Assembly (NCBI RefSeq): GCF_022533585.1
Contig: NZ_CP092827.1
Coordinates: 2,396,001 to 2,460,000, forward strand
DNA length: 64,000 nt
Source: Pseudomonas sp. LS.1a
Lineage (GTDB): Bacteria; Pseudomonadota; Gammaproteobacteria; Pseudomonadales; Pseudomonadaceae
Direction of reading: 5' to 3'
The first letter of the stretch is position 1. Each line of letters starts with the position of its first letter. Position numbers and translations under genes: made by a program. Under the pieces are notes generated by a model. That model searched no databases. It had not been told where the DNA came from and saw only the letters and a program-made list of their open reading frames with translations. Positions 27,710-36,794 of the stretch are shown in pieces.

Positions 27710-27763
27710 GTCATCCTGGGATGACGTCACTATCCGCCAGTAACTTTCATTATGCAAGTTACT
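27710..27763. promoter_or_regulatory. Candidate HxlR operator region
   Basis: Two dyads lie upstream of the HxlR gene: agtaactt (27739-27746) with aagttact (27756-27763), a perfect 8-base pair with a 9-base spacer, and gtcatcc-tg-ggatgac (27710-27725). The first contains cataat on the minus strand as a possible -10. HxlR-family sites are often of gtaact/agttac type. Confidence 0.6.
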
Positions 27764-27857
27764 ATGGCCATGGTTTTGATGTCCGTTGGTCGGCCAGATT
27801 GACTTACGTGCAGGGAATCTCATCTACCCGCCAGCGTCGTCATGCGACACCCGTTGT

Positions 27858-28772
27858 TCACTCGGACGCAAACGACGGCCGTTCCGCGAACCATGCCACC
27901 GCCAGCTCCTTGAACGCCTCAGCCGAAGGCGTCAGCGGATAGCGCTGGTCATGGGCCAGGACGATGCTATGCGTTGGCAATTTCTCCAGAGTCGGCCGAC
28001 ACACCAGCGCTTGACCATCATAACTACGGTCACCAAATGGCCGGGTATAGATCAGCGCCACGCCAAACCCGTTGGCGACGAGGCTACGCTGCAGTTCGAA
28101 GGTGCGCACACGGTGCACAGCGGCGGGTGATAGATCGTAAAAGCTGAACAGATCCAGCACGTGCTGCCAGCTGTGGACCTGATCGGTGACGACCAGAGTG
28201 TATTCGGATAGCGCTTTGAGACTGACGCGCGGCTCCTTGGCCAACGGGTGATCGGCAGCCAGCAGTACCTGGGCAGTCAGCTGACACAGCTGTGTGCATT
28301 GCGTGTTCGGCGGCAGACCCAGATCGTAGGTGATTGCCAGCTCTATCGCGCCCTCACTCAGCCGCTTGCCAACATAATCGAAGCTGCCTTCGCGCATATC
28401 GACAGTCACCCTCGGGCAGGACTCCTGCATCCGTCGCACAATCTGTGGCAGGCAATAGGGCGCCAGGTCTTCAAAACATCCGACGACCAATTCTCCGACA
28501 CACTCCCCGGCATTGGCATTGATCTCGGCAAAGGTCCGAGCCTCTGCCAGAACGCGACGGGCCTGGACCATGACGGTGCGACCGAATGGGGTCAGCGATA
28601 TGCCAAGGCCACGTTGGCGTACGAAAATCGATTGACCCAGTACCTCTTCCAGTTCGGTGATGGCCGCCGAGATGGAGGGTTGTGAAACATGAAGCTCCAT
28701 GGCGGCAGTCGTCAGGTTTCCGTGCTTGGCCGCTGCGAGCGCATAGCGAAGTTGTCGCAGTGTGAACTTCAT
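27858..28772 (-). CDS. LysR-family regulator of the HAL-like/ABC locus
   Basis: A 304-residue LysR protein with an N-terminal helix-turn-helix (LHVSQPSISAAITELEE, about residues 27-43) and an effector domain. It is divergent from the ABC importer, with a 199-base AT-rich gap (28773-28971), so the importer and the HAL-like gene are the probable targets. The inducer may be the transported amine or amino acid. The C-terminal region resembles regulators sensing aromatic or amino-acid ligands, but this is not decisive. Confidence 0.82.
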   Translation of the reverse strand: MKFTLRQLRYALAAAKHGNLTTAAMELHVSQPSISAAITELEEVLGQSIFVRQRGLGISLTPFGRTVMVQARRVLAEARTFAEINANAGECVGELVVGCFEDLAPYCLPQIVRRMQESCPRVTVDMREGSFDYVGKRLSEGAIELAITYDLGLPPNTQCTQLCQLTAQVLLAADHPLAKEPRVSLKALSEYTLVVTDQVHSWQHVLDLFSFYDLSPAAVHRVRTFELQRSLVANGFGVALIYTRPFGDRSYDGQALVCRPTLEKLPTHSIVLAHDQRYPLTPSAEAFKELAVAWFAERPSFASE

Positions 28773-28971
28773 AGTTTTTTCCGTTGTGATACATCAGGAC
28801 ATATTATTTTATCCTTTTTTAAGGTTGTGAAATATTTCTACTGCGCAGTGGCCACCGATCACAGGGGCCACGCCGATGCCGATTGCAAGGCTCATCAGCA
28901 AGTTTGGCGACCCTCTTTGGGCCGGATGCCCTCGACTACTGCAATCCATGTTCTTGTTTGGGAGCGTCACA

Positions 28972-29940
28972 ATGAAAATTACAAAGGCTCTGCTGACCAC
29001 GACACTATCTTTCGGGCTGCTGGCGGCCGCTGGCGCCAGCCAGGCGGCCGGTTGGTGCGAGTCTGGCAAACCGGTGAAATTCGCCGGTTTGAATTGGGAA
29101 AGCGGGATGCTGCTCACGGATGTGATGCAGTTCGTGCTGAAAAACGGTTATGGCTGTGATACCGATAGCTTGCCGGGTAACTCCATCTCCATGGAAAACG
29201 CCCTGAGCAGCAATGATATTCAGGTATTTGCCGAAGAGTGGGTGGGGCGCAGCGAGGTCTGGAACAAGGCAGCGGCTGCCGGCAAGGTGGTTGGCGTCGG
29301 CGCGCCGGTCGTTGGCGCGGTAGAAGGCTGGTATGTGCCGCGCTATGTGATCGAAGGCGATGCCGGGCGCAAACTCGAAGCCAAGGCTCCGAACCTCAAG
29401 ACCATCGCCGATCTTGGGCAATACGCCCAGGTATTCAAGGACCCGGAAGAACCGGACAAGGGGCGCTTCTACAATTGCCCGGCCGGCTGGACCTGCGAGC
29501 TGGACAACAGCGAGATGCTCAAGCGCTATGGCCTGGAAAGCAGCTACACCAACTTCCGCCCGGGCACCGGCCCGGCACTGGATGCCGCCGTGTTGTCGAG
29601 CTACAAGCGTGGCGAGCCGATCCTGTTCTACTACTGGTCGCCGACACCGCTGATGGGCATGGTTGACCTGGTCAAGCTGGACGAGAAGCCAGGCGTGGAT
29701 AAAACCCTGACCATCAAGGTGGGCCTGTCGAAGGCCTTCCACGAGCAGGCGCCGGAACTGGTGGCGGTGCTGGAAAAGGTCAATCTGCCGATCGATCTGC
29801 TGAATCAGAACCTGGCGCGCATGAGCAAAGATCGTATCGAGTCGCCGGAACTGGCCAGGTTGTTCCTCAAGGAGCACCCCGAGGTCTGGCATGGCTGGGT
29901 CAGCGAAGACGCAGCCAAAAAGGTGGACGCGGCACTCTGA
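28972..29940 (+). CDS. ABC transporter substrate-binding protein, OpuAC/ProX type
   Basis: A 322-residue periplasmic binding protein. A signal peptide (residues 1-25, cleavage near SQAAG) precedes an OpuAC fold with several aromatic residues (GWYVPRYVIEG; YYWSPTPLMGM) of the kind that cage quaternary amines or imidazole ligands. The ATG at 28972 has gggag eight bases upstream. It is the first gene of a four-gene set ending with a histidine-ammonia-lyase homologue, so histidine or a histidine-like betaine is a sensible ligand guess. HutX and related proteins belong to the same class. Confidence 0.85.
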   Translation: MKITKALLTTTLSFGLLAAAGASQAAGWCESGKPVKFAGLNWESGMLLTDVMQFVLKNGYGCDTDSLPGNSISMENALSSNDIQVFAEEWVGRSEVWNKAAAAGKVVGVGAPVVGAVEGWYVPRYVIEGDAGRKLEAKAPNLKTIADLGQYAQVFKDPEEPDKGRFYNCPAGWTCELDNSEMLKRYGLESSYTNFRPGTGPALDAAVLSSYKRGEPILFYYWSPTPLMGMVDLVKLDEKPGVDKTLTIKVGLSKAFHEQAPELVAVLEKVNLPIDLLNQNLARMSKDRIESPELARLFLKEHPEVWHGWVSEDAAKKVDAAL

Positions 29941-29952
29941 GCGTGTGAACTC

Positions 29953-29970
29953 GTCCGGCTCCTGCCGGAC
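29953..29970. promoter_or_regulatory. Intercistronic hairpin after the binding-protein gene
   Basis: gtccggc-tcct-gccggac, a 7-base stem with a 4-base loop, 12 bases after the binding-protein stop. Such stems often protect the upstream mRNA or cut downstream expression, giving more binding protein than permease. Confidence 0.6.
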
Positions 29971-30015
29971 AAGGCGCATGACAGTCCGCTTCATACACTT
30001 GCTCGAGAGAATCCC

Positions 30016-30867
30016 ATGTTTCCCAAGAACTTCACGTTTTCCATTGCCGACTGGGTCAATGGCTGGGTCGATGCGCTGGTAACCAACTACGGTGACGTGT
30101 TCCGGCACATCTCCGACACCCTGCTGTGGGCCATCGTCAACCTCGAAGGCCTGCTGCGCGCGATGCCCTGGTGGCTGATGCTGGCGATCGTCGCCGGTAT
30201 TGCCTGGCATGCCACTCGTAAAGTCGTGACCACTGCCGTGATCGTCGGCTTGCTCTTCCTGGTCGGTGCGGTCGGTCTCTGGGACAAGCTGATGCAGACC
30301 CTGGCGCTGATGCTGGTAGCAACACTGATATCGGTCCTGGTCGGCATTCCGCTGGGTGTCCTTTCGGCACGCAGCGATCGCCTGCGGGCGGTGTTGATGC
30401 CGCTGCTCGACATCATGCAAACCATGCCCAGCTTCGTGTACCTGATTCCGGTTCTGATGCTGTTCGGCCTGGGCAAGGTGCCGGCGATCTTCGCCACCGT
30501 CATCTATGCCGCCCCGCCGCTGATTCGCCTGACCGACCTGGGCATTCGCCAGGTGGATGGCGAGGTCATGGAAGCGATCAACGCGTTCGGTGCCAATCGC
30601 ATGCAACAACTGTTCGGCGTGCAGCTGCCACTGGCGTTGCCGAGCATCATGGCCGGTATCAACCAGACCACCATGATGGCCCTGTCGATGGTAGTCATCG
30701 CGTCGATGATCGGTGCCCGTGGCCTGGGTGAGGACGTCCTGGTCGGCATCCAGACCCTGAATGTGGGCCGCGGCCTCGAAGCGGGCCTGGCCATTGTGAT
30801 TCTGGCGGTTGTGATCGACCGCATTACCCAGGCCTATGGCCGACCACGGCATGGGGTGGGCAAATGA
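30016..30867 (+). CDS. ABC transporter permease, ProW/HutW-like
   Basis: A 283-residue inner-membrane permease with about six to seven membrane segments and the EAA-type cytoplasmic loop ([20 protein letters not shown]). It is the channel part of a betaine/choline-type importer. The stop overlaps the ATPase start by four bases. It lies 75 bases after the binding-protein gene, separated by a hairpin. Confidence 0.87.
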   Translation: MFPKNFTFSIADWVNGWVDALVTNYGDVFRHISDTLLWAIVNLEGLLRAMPWWLMLAIVAGIAWHATRKVVTTAVIVGLLFLVGAVGLWDKLMQTLALMLVATLISVLVGIPLGVLSARSDRLRAVLMPLLDIMQTMPSFVYLIPVLMLFGLGKVPAIFATVIYAAPPLIRLTDLGIRQVDGEVMEAINAFGANRMQQLFGVQLPLALPSIMAGINQTTMMALSMVVIASMIGARGLGEDVLVGIQTLNVGRGLEAGLAIVILAVVIDRITQAYGRPRHGVGK

Positions 30868-31697
30868 GCGTTACGCAGACGATGAACAAGATCGAAGTCA
30901 AGCATGTCTTCAAGATCTTCGGTGCTCGCGCCGAAGATGCCCTGAAACTGATCCGCCAGAATAAAGCCAAGGATCAGGTCCTGGCCGAAACCGGCTGCGT
31001 GGTCGGGGTCAACGATCTCTCGTTGTCCATCGGCAGTGGTGAGATCTTCGTGATCATGGGGCTGTCGGGCTCTGGCAAGTCGACCCTGGTGCGCCACTTC
31101 AACCGCCTGATCGACCCGACCAGCGGCGAGATCCTGGTCGATGGCGAGGACATTCTGCAATACGACATGGACGCCCTGCGCGAATTCCGCCGGCACAAGA
31201 TCAGCATGGTGTTCCAGAGCTTTGGCCTGTTGCCGCACCGCACCGTGCTGGACAACGTCGCTTACGGCCTGAAAGTCCGGGGCGAGAGCAAGGCCATATG
31301 CGCGGAGCGAGCCCTGCACTGGATCAACACCGTGGGCCTCAAGGGTTACGAAAAATCGTACCCGCACCAGTTGTCGGGCGGCATGCGTCAGCGCGTCGGC
31401 CTGGCCCGTGCTCTGGCTGCCGACACCGACATCATCCTGATGGACGAAGCCTTCAGTGCGCTCGACCCGCTGATTCGCGCCGAAATGCAGGACCAGTTGC
31501 TGGAACTGCAAAAAACCCTGCACAAGACCATCGTCTTTATCACTCATGACCTGGACGAAGCGGTGCGTATCGGCAACCGGATTGCCATCCTCAAGGACGG
31601 TCGCCTGGTCCAGGTCGGCACGCCGAAAGAAATCCTCTACCAGCCTGCGGACGAATACGTCGATCGTTTCGTGCAGCGTCGCGTAGCTTCGCTTTAA
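30864..31697 (+). CDS. ABC transporter ATPase, ProV/HutV-like
   Basis: A 277-residue ATPase with Walker A (GLSGSGKST), the signature LSGGMRQR and Walker [13 protein letters not shown]. Unlike full-length ProV proteins there are no CBS domains after the ATPase core, so the osmotic-sensing part is missing. This shorter form fits nutrient uptake rather than osmoprotection. It is translated with the permease through an ATGA overlap and is followed 12 bases later by the HAL-like gene. Confidence 0.87.
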   Translation: MSVTQTMNKIEVKHVFKIFGARAEDALKLIRQNKAKDQVLAETGCVVGVNDLSLSIGSGEIFVIMGLSGSGKSTLVRHFNRLIDPTSGEILVDGEDILQYDMDALREFRRHKISMVFQSFGLLPHRTVLDNVAYGLKVRGESKAICAERALHWINTVGLKGYEKSYPHQLSGGMRQRVGLARALAADTDIILMDEAFSALDPLIRAEMQDQLLELQKTLHKTIVFITHDLDEAVRIGNRIAILKDGRLVQVGTPKEILYQPADEYVDRFVQRRVASL

Positions 31698-31709
31698 GGA
31701 ACCGCGTGT

Positions 31710-33233
31710 ATGTCGTTTGCCGAAAAAATCATCATCGCCGAGGCGCCAGTTCGTTGGCAGGACGTGGTGGCTGTGGCCCGGCATGGCGCGAAGCTTGAGC
31801 TGGCCCCATCGGCCTGGGCGCGGATCGAGAACGCCCAGGCGATTGTCCAGCGCATCGTTTCCAGCGGTGACCGCGCCTATGGCGTCAACACCGGGCTTGG
31901 CGCCTTGTGCAATGTCTCGTTGCAGGACGAACAACTCAGCCAGCTGTCGCACAACACCTTGCTCAGCCATGCCTGTGGCGTGGGTACGGCGCTGTCGGAC
32001 GAACAGACCCGGGCGATCATGTGCGCGGCGATCATCAATTTCTGCCAAGGCCGTTCAGGCCTTCAGCGCAAGGTGGTCGAGGCGCTGCTGACCTTGCTCA
32101 ACCAGCATGTCACCCCGCAGGTTCCGAAACAGGGGTCGGTGGGGTATCTGACCCACATGGCACATATCAGCATCAGCTTGCTGGGCGTAGGCCAGGTCAG
32201 CTTTCGCGGCCAGATCATGCCGGCGCAGCAGGCCTTGGCCGAGGTCGGCCTGGCGCCGATCAAACTGGGTGCAAAGGATGGTCTTTGCCTGGTCAACGGT
32301 ACCCCGTGCATGACTGGCCTGAGCTGCCTGTCCTTGGACGACGCCACCCGGTTGAGCCAATGGGCCGACGTTATCAGCGCCATGAGCTTCGAGGCCCTGC
32401 GCGGCCAGCTCGATGCCTTCGACCCTGAAATCATCGCGATGAAACCGCACCCCGGCATGCAGCGCGTGGGCAGTAACCTGCGTCGCCTGCTCGACGGCAG
32501 CGAAATCATTGCCAGCAGCCAAGGCATTCGCACCCAGGACGCCTTGAGCATTCGCTCGATCCCGCAGGTTCACGGTGCTGCGCGCGATCAATTGGAACAC
32601 GCTGCGCGGCAGATCGAAACCGAACTCAACTCCACGACCGACAACCCGATGTTACTGGGTACCCCCGAGTCGTATCGGGTGGTTTCCCAGGCGAATCCGC
32701 ACGGGCAGTCCGTGGCCATGGCGGCCGACTTGCTGGCAATCGCGGTAGCGGAGATCGGGGCGATTGCCGAGCGTCGTCTCGATCGCCTGATCAACCCGTT
32801 GGTCAGCGGTTTACCGGCCTTCCTGGTCAGTCAACCGGGGGTGAATTCGGGCATGATGATTGTCCAGTACGTGGCCGCTTCGCTGTGCGCAGAAAACCGT
32901 CAGCTGGCACAACCGGCAGTCGTCGACAACTACGTCACCTCCGGCCTGCAGGAAGATCACCTGAGCATGGGCACCAATGCCGGGTTGAAGCTGCACCGCG
33001 CCCTGGAGAACTGTACGCAGATCCTCGCCATCGAATACTTGTTGGCGGCCCAGGCCTTCGAGTTCCTCAAGGAGCAGCGCTTTGGCGCAGGTACCAACGT
33101 TGCCTGGCGGTTGCTGCGCGAACGGGTTCCGGCCTACGCCCAGGACCGTTGGCTGGCCCCGGATATTGCCAGCAGCGCATCGATTCTGAAGGACCCCGGT
33201 TTGCTTGGTGTTGCATTCCCCGAGCTGCTTTGA
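31710..33233 (+). CDS. Histidine/aromatic ammonia-lyase homologue lacking the MIO triad
   Basis: A 507-residue member of the HAL/PAL superfamily. It keeps the active-site tyrosine loop (AYGVNTGLG, Tyr57), the TTDNPMLLG loop and QEDHLSMG. In normal enzymes Ala-Ser-Gly follows GSVG and cyclises to the MIO electrophile. Here residues 142-150 read GSVGYLTHM and the next residues match AHI, so the three-residue ASG is precisely missing. Standard deamination should be impossible by the known mechanism. It is cotranscribed with a ProXWV-like importer, has an aaggaa ribosome site nine bases upstream, and resembles the second hutH-like gene found beside an ABC transporter in some Pseudomonas hut loci. 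The reaction is unknown. Confidence 0.85.
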   Translation: MSFAEKIIIAEAPVRWQDVVAVARHGAKLELAPSAWARIENAQAIVQRIVSSGDRAYGVNTGLGALCNVSLQDEQLSQLSHNTLLSHACGVGTALSDEQTRAIMCAAIINFCQGRSGLQRKVVEALLTLLNQHVTPQVPKQGSVGYLTHMAHISISLLGVGQVSFRGQIMPAQQALAEVGLAPIKLGAKDGLCLVNGTPCMTGLSCLSLDDATRLSQWADVISAMSFEALRGQLDAFDPEIIAMKPHPGMQRVGSNLRRLLDGSEIIASSQGIRTQDALSIRSIPQVHGAARDQLEHAARQIETELNSTTDNPMLLGTPESYRVVSQANPHGQSVAMAADLLAIAVAEIGAIAERRLDRLINPLVSGLPAFLVSQPGVNSGMMIVQYVAASLCAENRQLAQPAVVDNYVTSGLQEDHLSMGTNAGLKLHRALENCTQILAIEYLLAAQAFEFLKEQRFGAGTNVAWRLLRERVPAYAQDRWLAPDIASSASILKDPGLLGVAFPELL

Positions 33234-33342
33234 CAGATGCAAGCGGCTCGCGACCTCGATCCATGACGAAGCAAGTTGTTCTGTGCCCGAAGATGCCCTA
33301 GGCTGCCTGCTTGTGAATCGATGCTATGACACTGGGTAGACG

Positions 33343-33834
33343 ATGAGCGAATTACAAGGATGTTTAGGATTTTCCGGTCTGGAGTGCCGGCCTGTGGGGC
33401 CATCCGACGCAGAAATGATCTGCTCGCACCGCCAGGAAATGTTTCTTGAGGCGGGTGGGGACCCTGCAGAGCTACAGGTCATGACTCAGCACTTTCGCCC
33501 TTGGCTGGAGGAGCGGCTCGGTGACGGTCGGTATTACGGGTTCAAACTTCTGGATGGCGACCAACCGGTCGCAGCCATTGGCCTGATGAGCATTGATTGG
33601 CCGCCACATCCATCGCACCCAACCCAGGACAAGCGTGGTTATGTGTTGAATGTGTTCGTCCAGCCGGCCTACCGCCGCCGAGGCCTGGCTTCGGCCTTGA
33701 TGCAAGCAGCTGATGCCGAGTTCGCCCGCCGAGGAATCACCTTCGCTGTCCTGCACGCCACCAGGACGGGCAAACCGGTCTACGAGCAGACCGGTTGGAC
33801 TGGCACCTCGGAAATGGCCAAATCCATTACTTGA
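33343..33834 (+). CDS. GNAT-family N-acetyltransferase
   Basis: A 163-residue acetyltransferase. The acetyl-CoA site is visible as VFVQPAYRRRGLASALMQAA (about residues 106-125), preceded by the beta-4 strand and followed by GITFAVLHAT and YEQTGW of motif B. The substrate cannot be predicted. It follows the HAL-like gene by about 110 bases but has its own spacing, so a shared transcript is uncertain. Confidence 0.8.
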   Translation: MSELQGCLGFSGLECRPVGPSDAEMICSHRQEMFLEAGGDPAELQVMTQHFRPWLEERLGDGRYYGFKLLDGDQPVAAIGLMSIDWPPHPSHPTQDKRGYVLNVFVQPAYRRRGLASALMQAADAEFARRGITFAVLHATRTGKPVYEQTGWTGTSEMAKSIT

Positions 33835-34128
33835 GAGTGGCCGCTTTCGACCCAGAGCGGCCATTGCCGAGCGGCAGCAGTAGGTCCAACCAGTTCCGTT
33901 TTACAGCCTGGGTATTGGCTGTCACCTTTGGAGGCTTACCAACGCCCGACGATACAACTTCCGGATAACGGTGTTGGCTTTAGGTCGGAAGGGCTAGGCG
34001 CGAATACCTGCGGTGGGTTGACCTCCTACAGGTTTGAGCATGTTTTAGCTAGACGAACCACTGTGAGATGATTACGGTTGATGATGGGCACAAAATCGCG
34101 ATGGCAACGCGCTGAATGTCGAGTGCGG
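33835..34128. other. Intergenic region with one copy of the gggtcgaaagc repeat
   Basis: About 290 bases without a supported gene. It starts with a short dyad, ggccgct (33839-33845) and agcggcc (33856-33862), around ttcgaccc, matching one half of the repeat family seen at 36.6, 38.9, 41.6 and 48.8 kb. The rest shows no clear coding or regulatory signal. Confidence 0.55.
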
Positions 34129-34734
34129 TCACGCGTCCATAGAGTCTGTAGGCCGTTTTAGCACCCCGCGCAACAGCAGGTCGAACGCCTGGCTCGCCTG
34201 CGCCAACCGCGTGTCGCCGTTCTCGGCCTCCGCGATCCATACTGTCGCTTCCGCCAAACTGCCGTATATCAATGCGGCCAGCGCTTGAGCCTGCGCCCGG
34301 ACAAATACACCCTGCAGCACCAGGTTCTCGATCAACTGGCGCATCGACTCTATGCAATGCCGCTGGGCCTCAGGCGAGCCGCCGCCCAACACCGCTCTGG
34401 CGTCGCGCAGCACGATGCGCTGAATCTCGGGCTCCAGCGCCATCTCCAGATAGGCGCGGCAACGTTGGCGAAAACCGTCCCAGGCGTTCTCGGCGGTGTC
34501 GGTGATGGCACGCAGGCGCTCGTCCATTTCGGCGTCGAGCTGCTCGACGACAGCCGCCAGCAACCCCTTCTTGTCACCAAAGTGATGGTACAGCGCCCCC
34601 CGGGTCAAACCCGCCCGGGCGGTCAAATCGTCCATCGAAGTGTGCGCATACCCTAGCTCGCTGAACATCTGGCGGGCGGTGGCCAGCAACAGGGCCCGGG
34701 TTTCTTGCATTGCGGCGCGGGTGCGACGAACCAT
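34129..34734 (-). CDS. TetR-family transcriptional regulator
   Basis: A 201-residue TetR regulator with the N-terminal helix-turn-helix (TSMDDLTARAGLTRGALYHHF) and a helical ligand domain. The start at 34734 (MVRRTRAAMQETR) has agga nine bases upstream; a longer frame to 34761 is less likely. It lies downstream of an MFS efflux gene on the same strand. An operator-like inverted repeat is upstream of that MFS gene, so it probably represses it in response to the pump's substrate. Confidence 0.85.
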   Translation of the reverse strand: MVRRTRAAMQETRALLLATARQMFSELGYAHTSMDDLTARAGLTRGALYHHFGDKKGLLAAVVEQLDAEMDERLRAITDTAENAWDGFRQRCRAYLEMALEPEIQRIVLRDARAVLGGGSPEAQRHCIESMRQLIENLVLQGVFVRAQAQALAALIYGSLAEATVWIAEAENGDTRLAQASQAFDLLLRGVLKRPTDSMDA

Positions 34735-34889
34735 CAAGCTAATCCTTGTCTTCAACAGCATGGGGTGGGCAAAACGTATTCATGCCTCGCGCGCATTGTC
34801 TTGGGCGCGAGGCGCCCTGACAAGCCTGTCGCCTCGTCGAGCGCCGAGCGAACCTCAGTCCGCATGGCCCGTCGCCAGCCTGAAGCCGA

Positions 34890-36098
34890 TCAAAACGAAT
34901 ACGACGCCTGTCGGGCCCGGGCGCGAATGCGCTGGTAGCCCCAGAGCGCGACCAGCAACACTGCGGCCCCAGCGGCCATGGCCACGTTGAATCCGGTCTT
35001 GGCGCCCCATGCATCAACCACCTGCCCAGATGCCGCTGCGCCGCCGGCCACGCCAACGTTGAGGCCGGCGAGCAACCAGGTCATGCCTTCGGTCAGCTTG
35101 CTCTCGGGCACGATGCGCTCTACCAGAGACATCGCTACGATCATGGTCGGGGCAAAGAACAGGCCTGCGATCAGCACGGCGCCGGCCAGCCCGACAATGT
35201 TCCCCACCAGCAGCAGCGGCAAGGTCGTCGCCGCAGTCGCCAGCCCGCCCAGCAGGAGCAGCTTATGTAGCGGGGTATCGAGTTTCAGCGCACCGAACAC
35301 CAGCCCGGCGACGCAGGAACCGATGGCATAGCAGGACAGCACCACACTTGCCGCGGCCGGCATGCCCATCTGCTCGGCGAATGCCACACTGACGATGTCG
35401 ACGGTACCGACGATCACGCCCATGGCGACCATCAGCAAGGTCAGCAGGCGCACGTCGGCCACTCGGAACACCGAATTGCTGTCTTGCCCGGTGATGGCTT
35501 CGGTCTCTACCGGCGGCTCGGTGCCGACCTGCACCACCAAGGCGAACACGCCGATGGCCAGGAGCACGGCGGCAGCCAGTGGCCCGGCCTGCGGCAGTAC
35601 CGCCACGCTCAGACCCACCGAAATCGGCGGACCGGCGATGAAGGTGACTTCATCGAGAACGGTTTCCAGCGAATAGGCGGTCTGCAGTTGCGCCTTGCCG
35701 CGGTAGATCGCGGTCCAGCGTGCGCGCACCATCGCTGACATGCTGGGCATGAAGCCGGCAAGCGCGGCCCCGATGAATAGCGTCCACTCCGCCAGCCGCC
35801 AATAGCTGCAAGCCAGCAGCATGAGGATGCCCAGCACGCTGAGTCCGGCGGCGGCTGGCAATATCCGACGCTGGCCATGGCCGTCGACCAGGCGCGAGAT
35901 CTGCGGCGACATCAGCGCATAGGTCAGCACGAAGGTGGCTGCCACGGCACCGGCCAGGCCGTAACTGCCGGTTATTTGCGACAGCATGGTGATGATTCCG
36001 ATACCGGTCATGGGCAACGGTAGCCGGGCCAACAGGCCAGCTAGGGCAAAGCCCTTGGCCCCTCTGGCCTGGAACAACTCGCGGTAGGTACTGAACAT
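34890..36098 (-). CDS. Major facilitator superfamily transporter
   Basis: A 402-residue carrier with about twelve membrane segments, opening in LLARLPLPMTGIGIITMLSQ. It resembles single-component MFS exporters with no named substrate. It is upstream of, and in the same direction as, the TetR gene, separated by 155 bases. A promoter-proximal inverted repeat (36163-36190) fits TetR control. Confidence 0.8.
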   Translation of the reverse strand: MFSTYRELFQARGAKGFALAGLLARLPLPMTGIGIITMLSQITGSYGLAGAVAATFVLTYALMSPQISRLVDGHGQRRILPAAAGLSVLGILMLLACSYWRLAEWTLFIGAALAGFMPSMSAMVRARWTAIYRGKAQLQTAYSLETVLDEVTFIAGPPISVGLSVAVLPQAGPLAAAVLLAIGVFALVVQVGTEPPVETEAITGQDSNSVFRVADVRLLTLLMVAMGVIVGTVDIVSVAFAEQMGMPAAASVVLSCYAIGSCVAGLVFGALKLDTPLHKLLLLGGLATAATTLPLLLVGNIVGLAGAVLIAGLFFAPTMIVAMSLVERIVPESKLTEGMTWLLAGLNVGVAGGAAASGQVVDAWGAKTGFNVAMAAGAAVLLVALWGYQRIRARARQASYSF

Positions 36099-36162
36099 GC
36101 TCGACTCTCCTTATCGAAAGGCCCTTGCGCAGTCATGCGCCAAGGCACGATTACATACACTC

Positions 36163-36190
36163 CGTATGATTAGAACCTTATTATCATACG
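36163..36190. promoter_or_regulatory. Candidate TetR operator
   Basis: Perfect 8-base arms cgtatgat (36163-36170) and atcatacg (36183-36190), 12 bases apart, 65 bases upstream of the MFS start in an AT-rich stretch. The form and place suit a TetR-family site. Confidence 0.5.
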
Positions 36191-36288
36191 CACTGAATGT
36201 AAACCTTCATGATCGGACCAGATCCCCCTTGAGCAGCTCCCCTGACCAGATCACCCCTGCTCCCTGACGCGACCAATCGTCAGAAGGG

Positions 36289-36489
36289 TCAGCATGGTTT
36301 CATCATGCTGGCCCAGTGGCCCTCGACGGCTGGTCCCTGGATGAACCGCGACGCAATCCGTGCCGAGGTCAAACGCAGCTGAAAACGCCTCTGTACATCC
36401 CAATCGGCCAGCTCGGCTTCAGAAAAATCCATGTCCGTCGGGTGGGCGGTGAGAGCCCAGAGCGCTCTGTAAAGGGGCTCAATCTGCAA
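36289..36489 (-). CDS. Small hypothetical protein (doubtful)
   Basis: A 66-residue frame that starts with TTG. Its translation has normal amino-acid makeup (DMDFSEAELADWDVQRRF; ARIASRFIQGP), but no ribosome site or homology could be seen. It may be the tail of a lost gene. The surrounding 36.1-36.7 kb has no other supported gene. Confidence 0.25.
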   Translation of the reverse strand: MQIEPLYRALWALTAHPTDMDFSEAELADWDVQRRFQLRLTSARIASRFIQGPAVEGHWASMMKPC

Positions 36490-36532
36490 GTAGTGAGTGG
36501 TTCATAGTTTCGTAGGTACATCCATGACTGCT

Positions 36533-36622
36533 CATGGCCGAATGCTGCCTTTCTCCACTGGCAGCTATGGGTCGAAAGCTGCCGGCCTTGGTTGACCGCT
36601 TTCGACCCACAACTGACGTTGG
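36533..36622. repeat. Dispersed inverted repeat, copy 2
   Basis: Perfect 12-base arms tgggtcgaaagc (36568-36579) and gctttcgaccca (36598-36609) with a loop of 18 bases. It is the best-conserved copy of the family in this window. It lies between the MFS block and the small minus-strand genes. Confidence 0.8.
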
Positions 36623-36794
36623 CGACAAGCAGAAAATGGCCAGAGGCGGCCGGTCAGCTACTAACAACAAAGCAAAAATTCAGTTGAAGCAAGGTGATTT
36701 CCGGCAATCCAGCTACTAATCGTTGCAATATTTCCAAACCACTATACTGTCGTTTTGGCATGCATACCGTACAAAATCATCTTTTTCAGGATTG

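Noticed and set aside
28773..28971. Specific LysR T-N11-A box between the LysR and binding-protein genes
   Set aside because: The AT-rich region offers several weak matches; none stands out enough to report.
29005..30852. Very long minus-strand frame (615 codons)
   Set aside because: It runs opposite the binding-protein and permease genes; the product is Gln/His-rich with no known domain.
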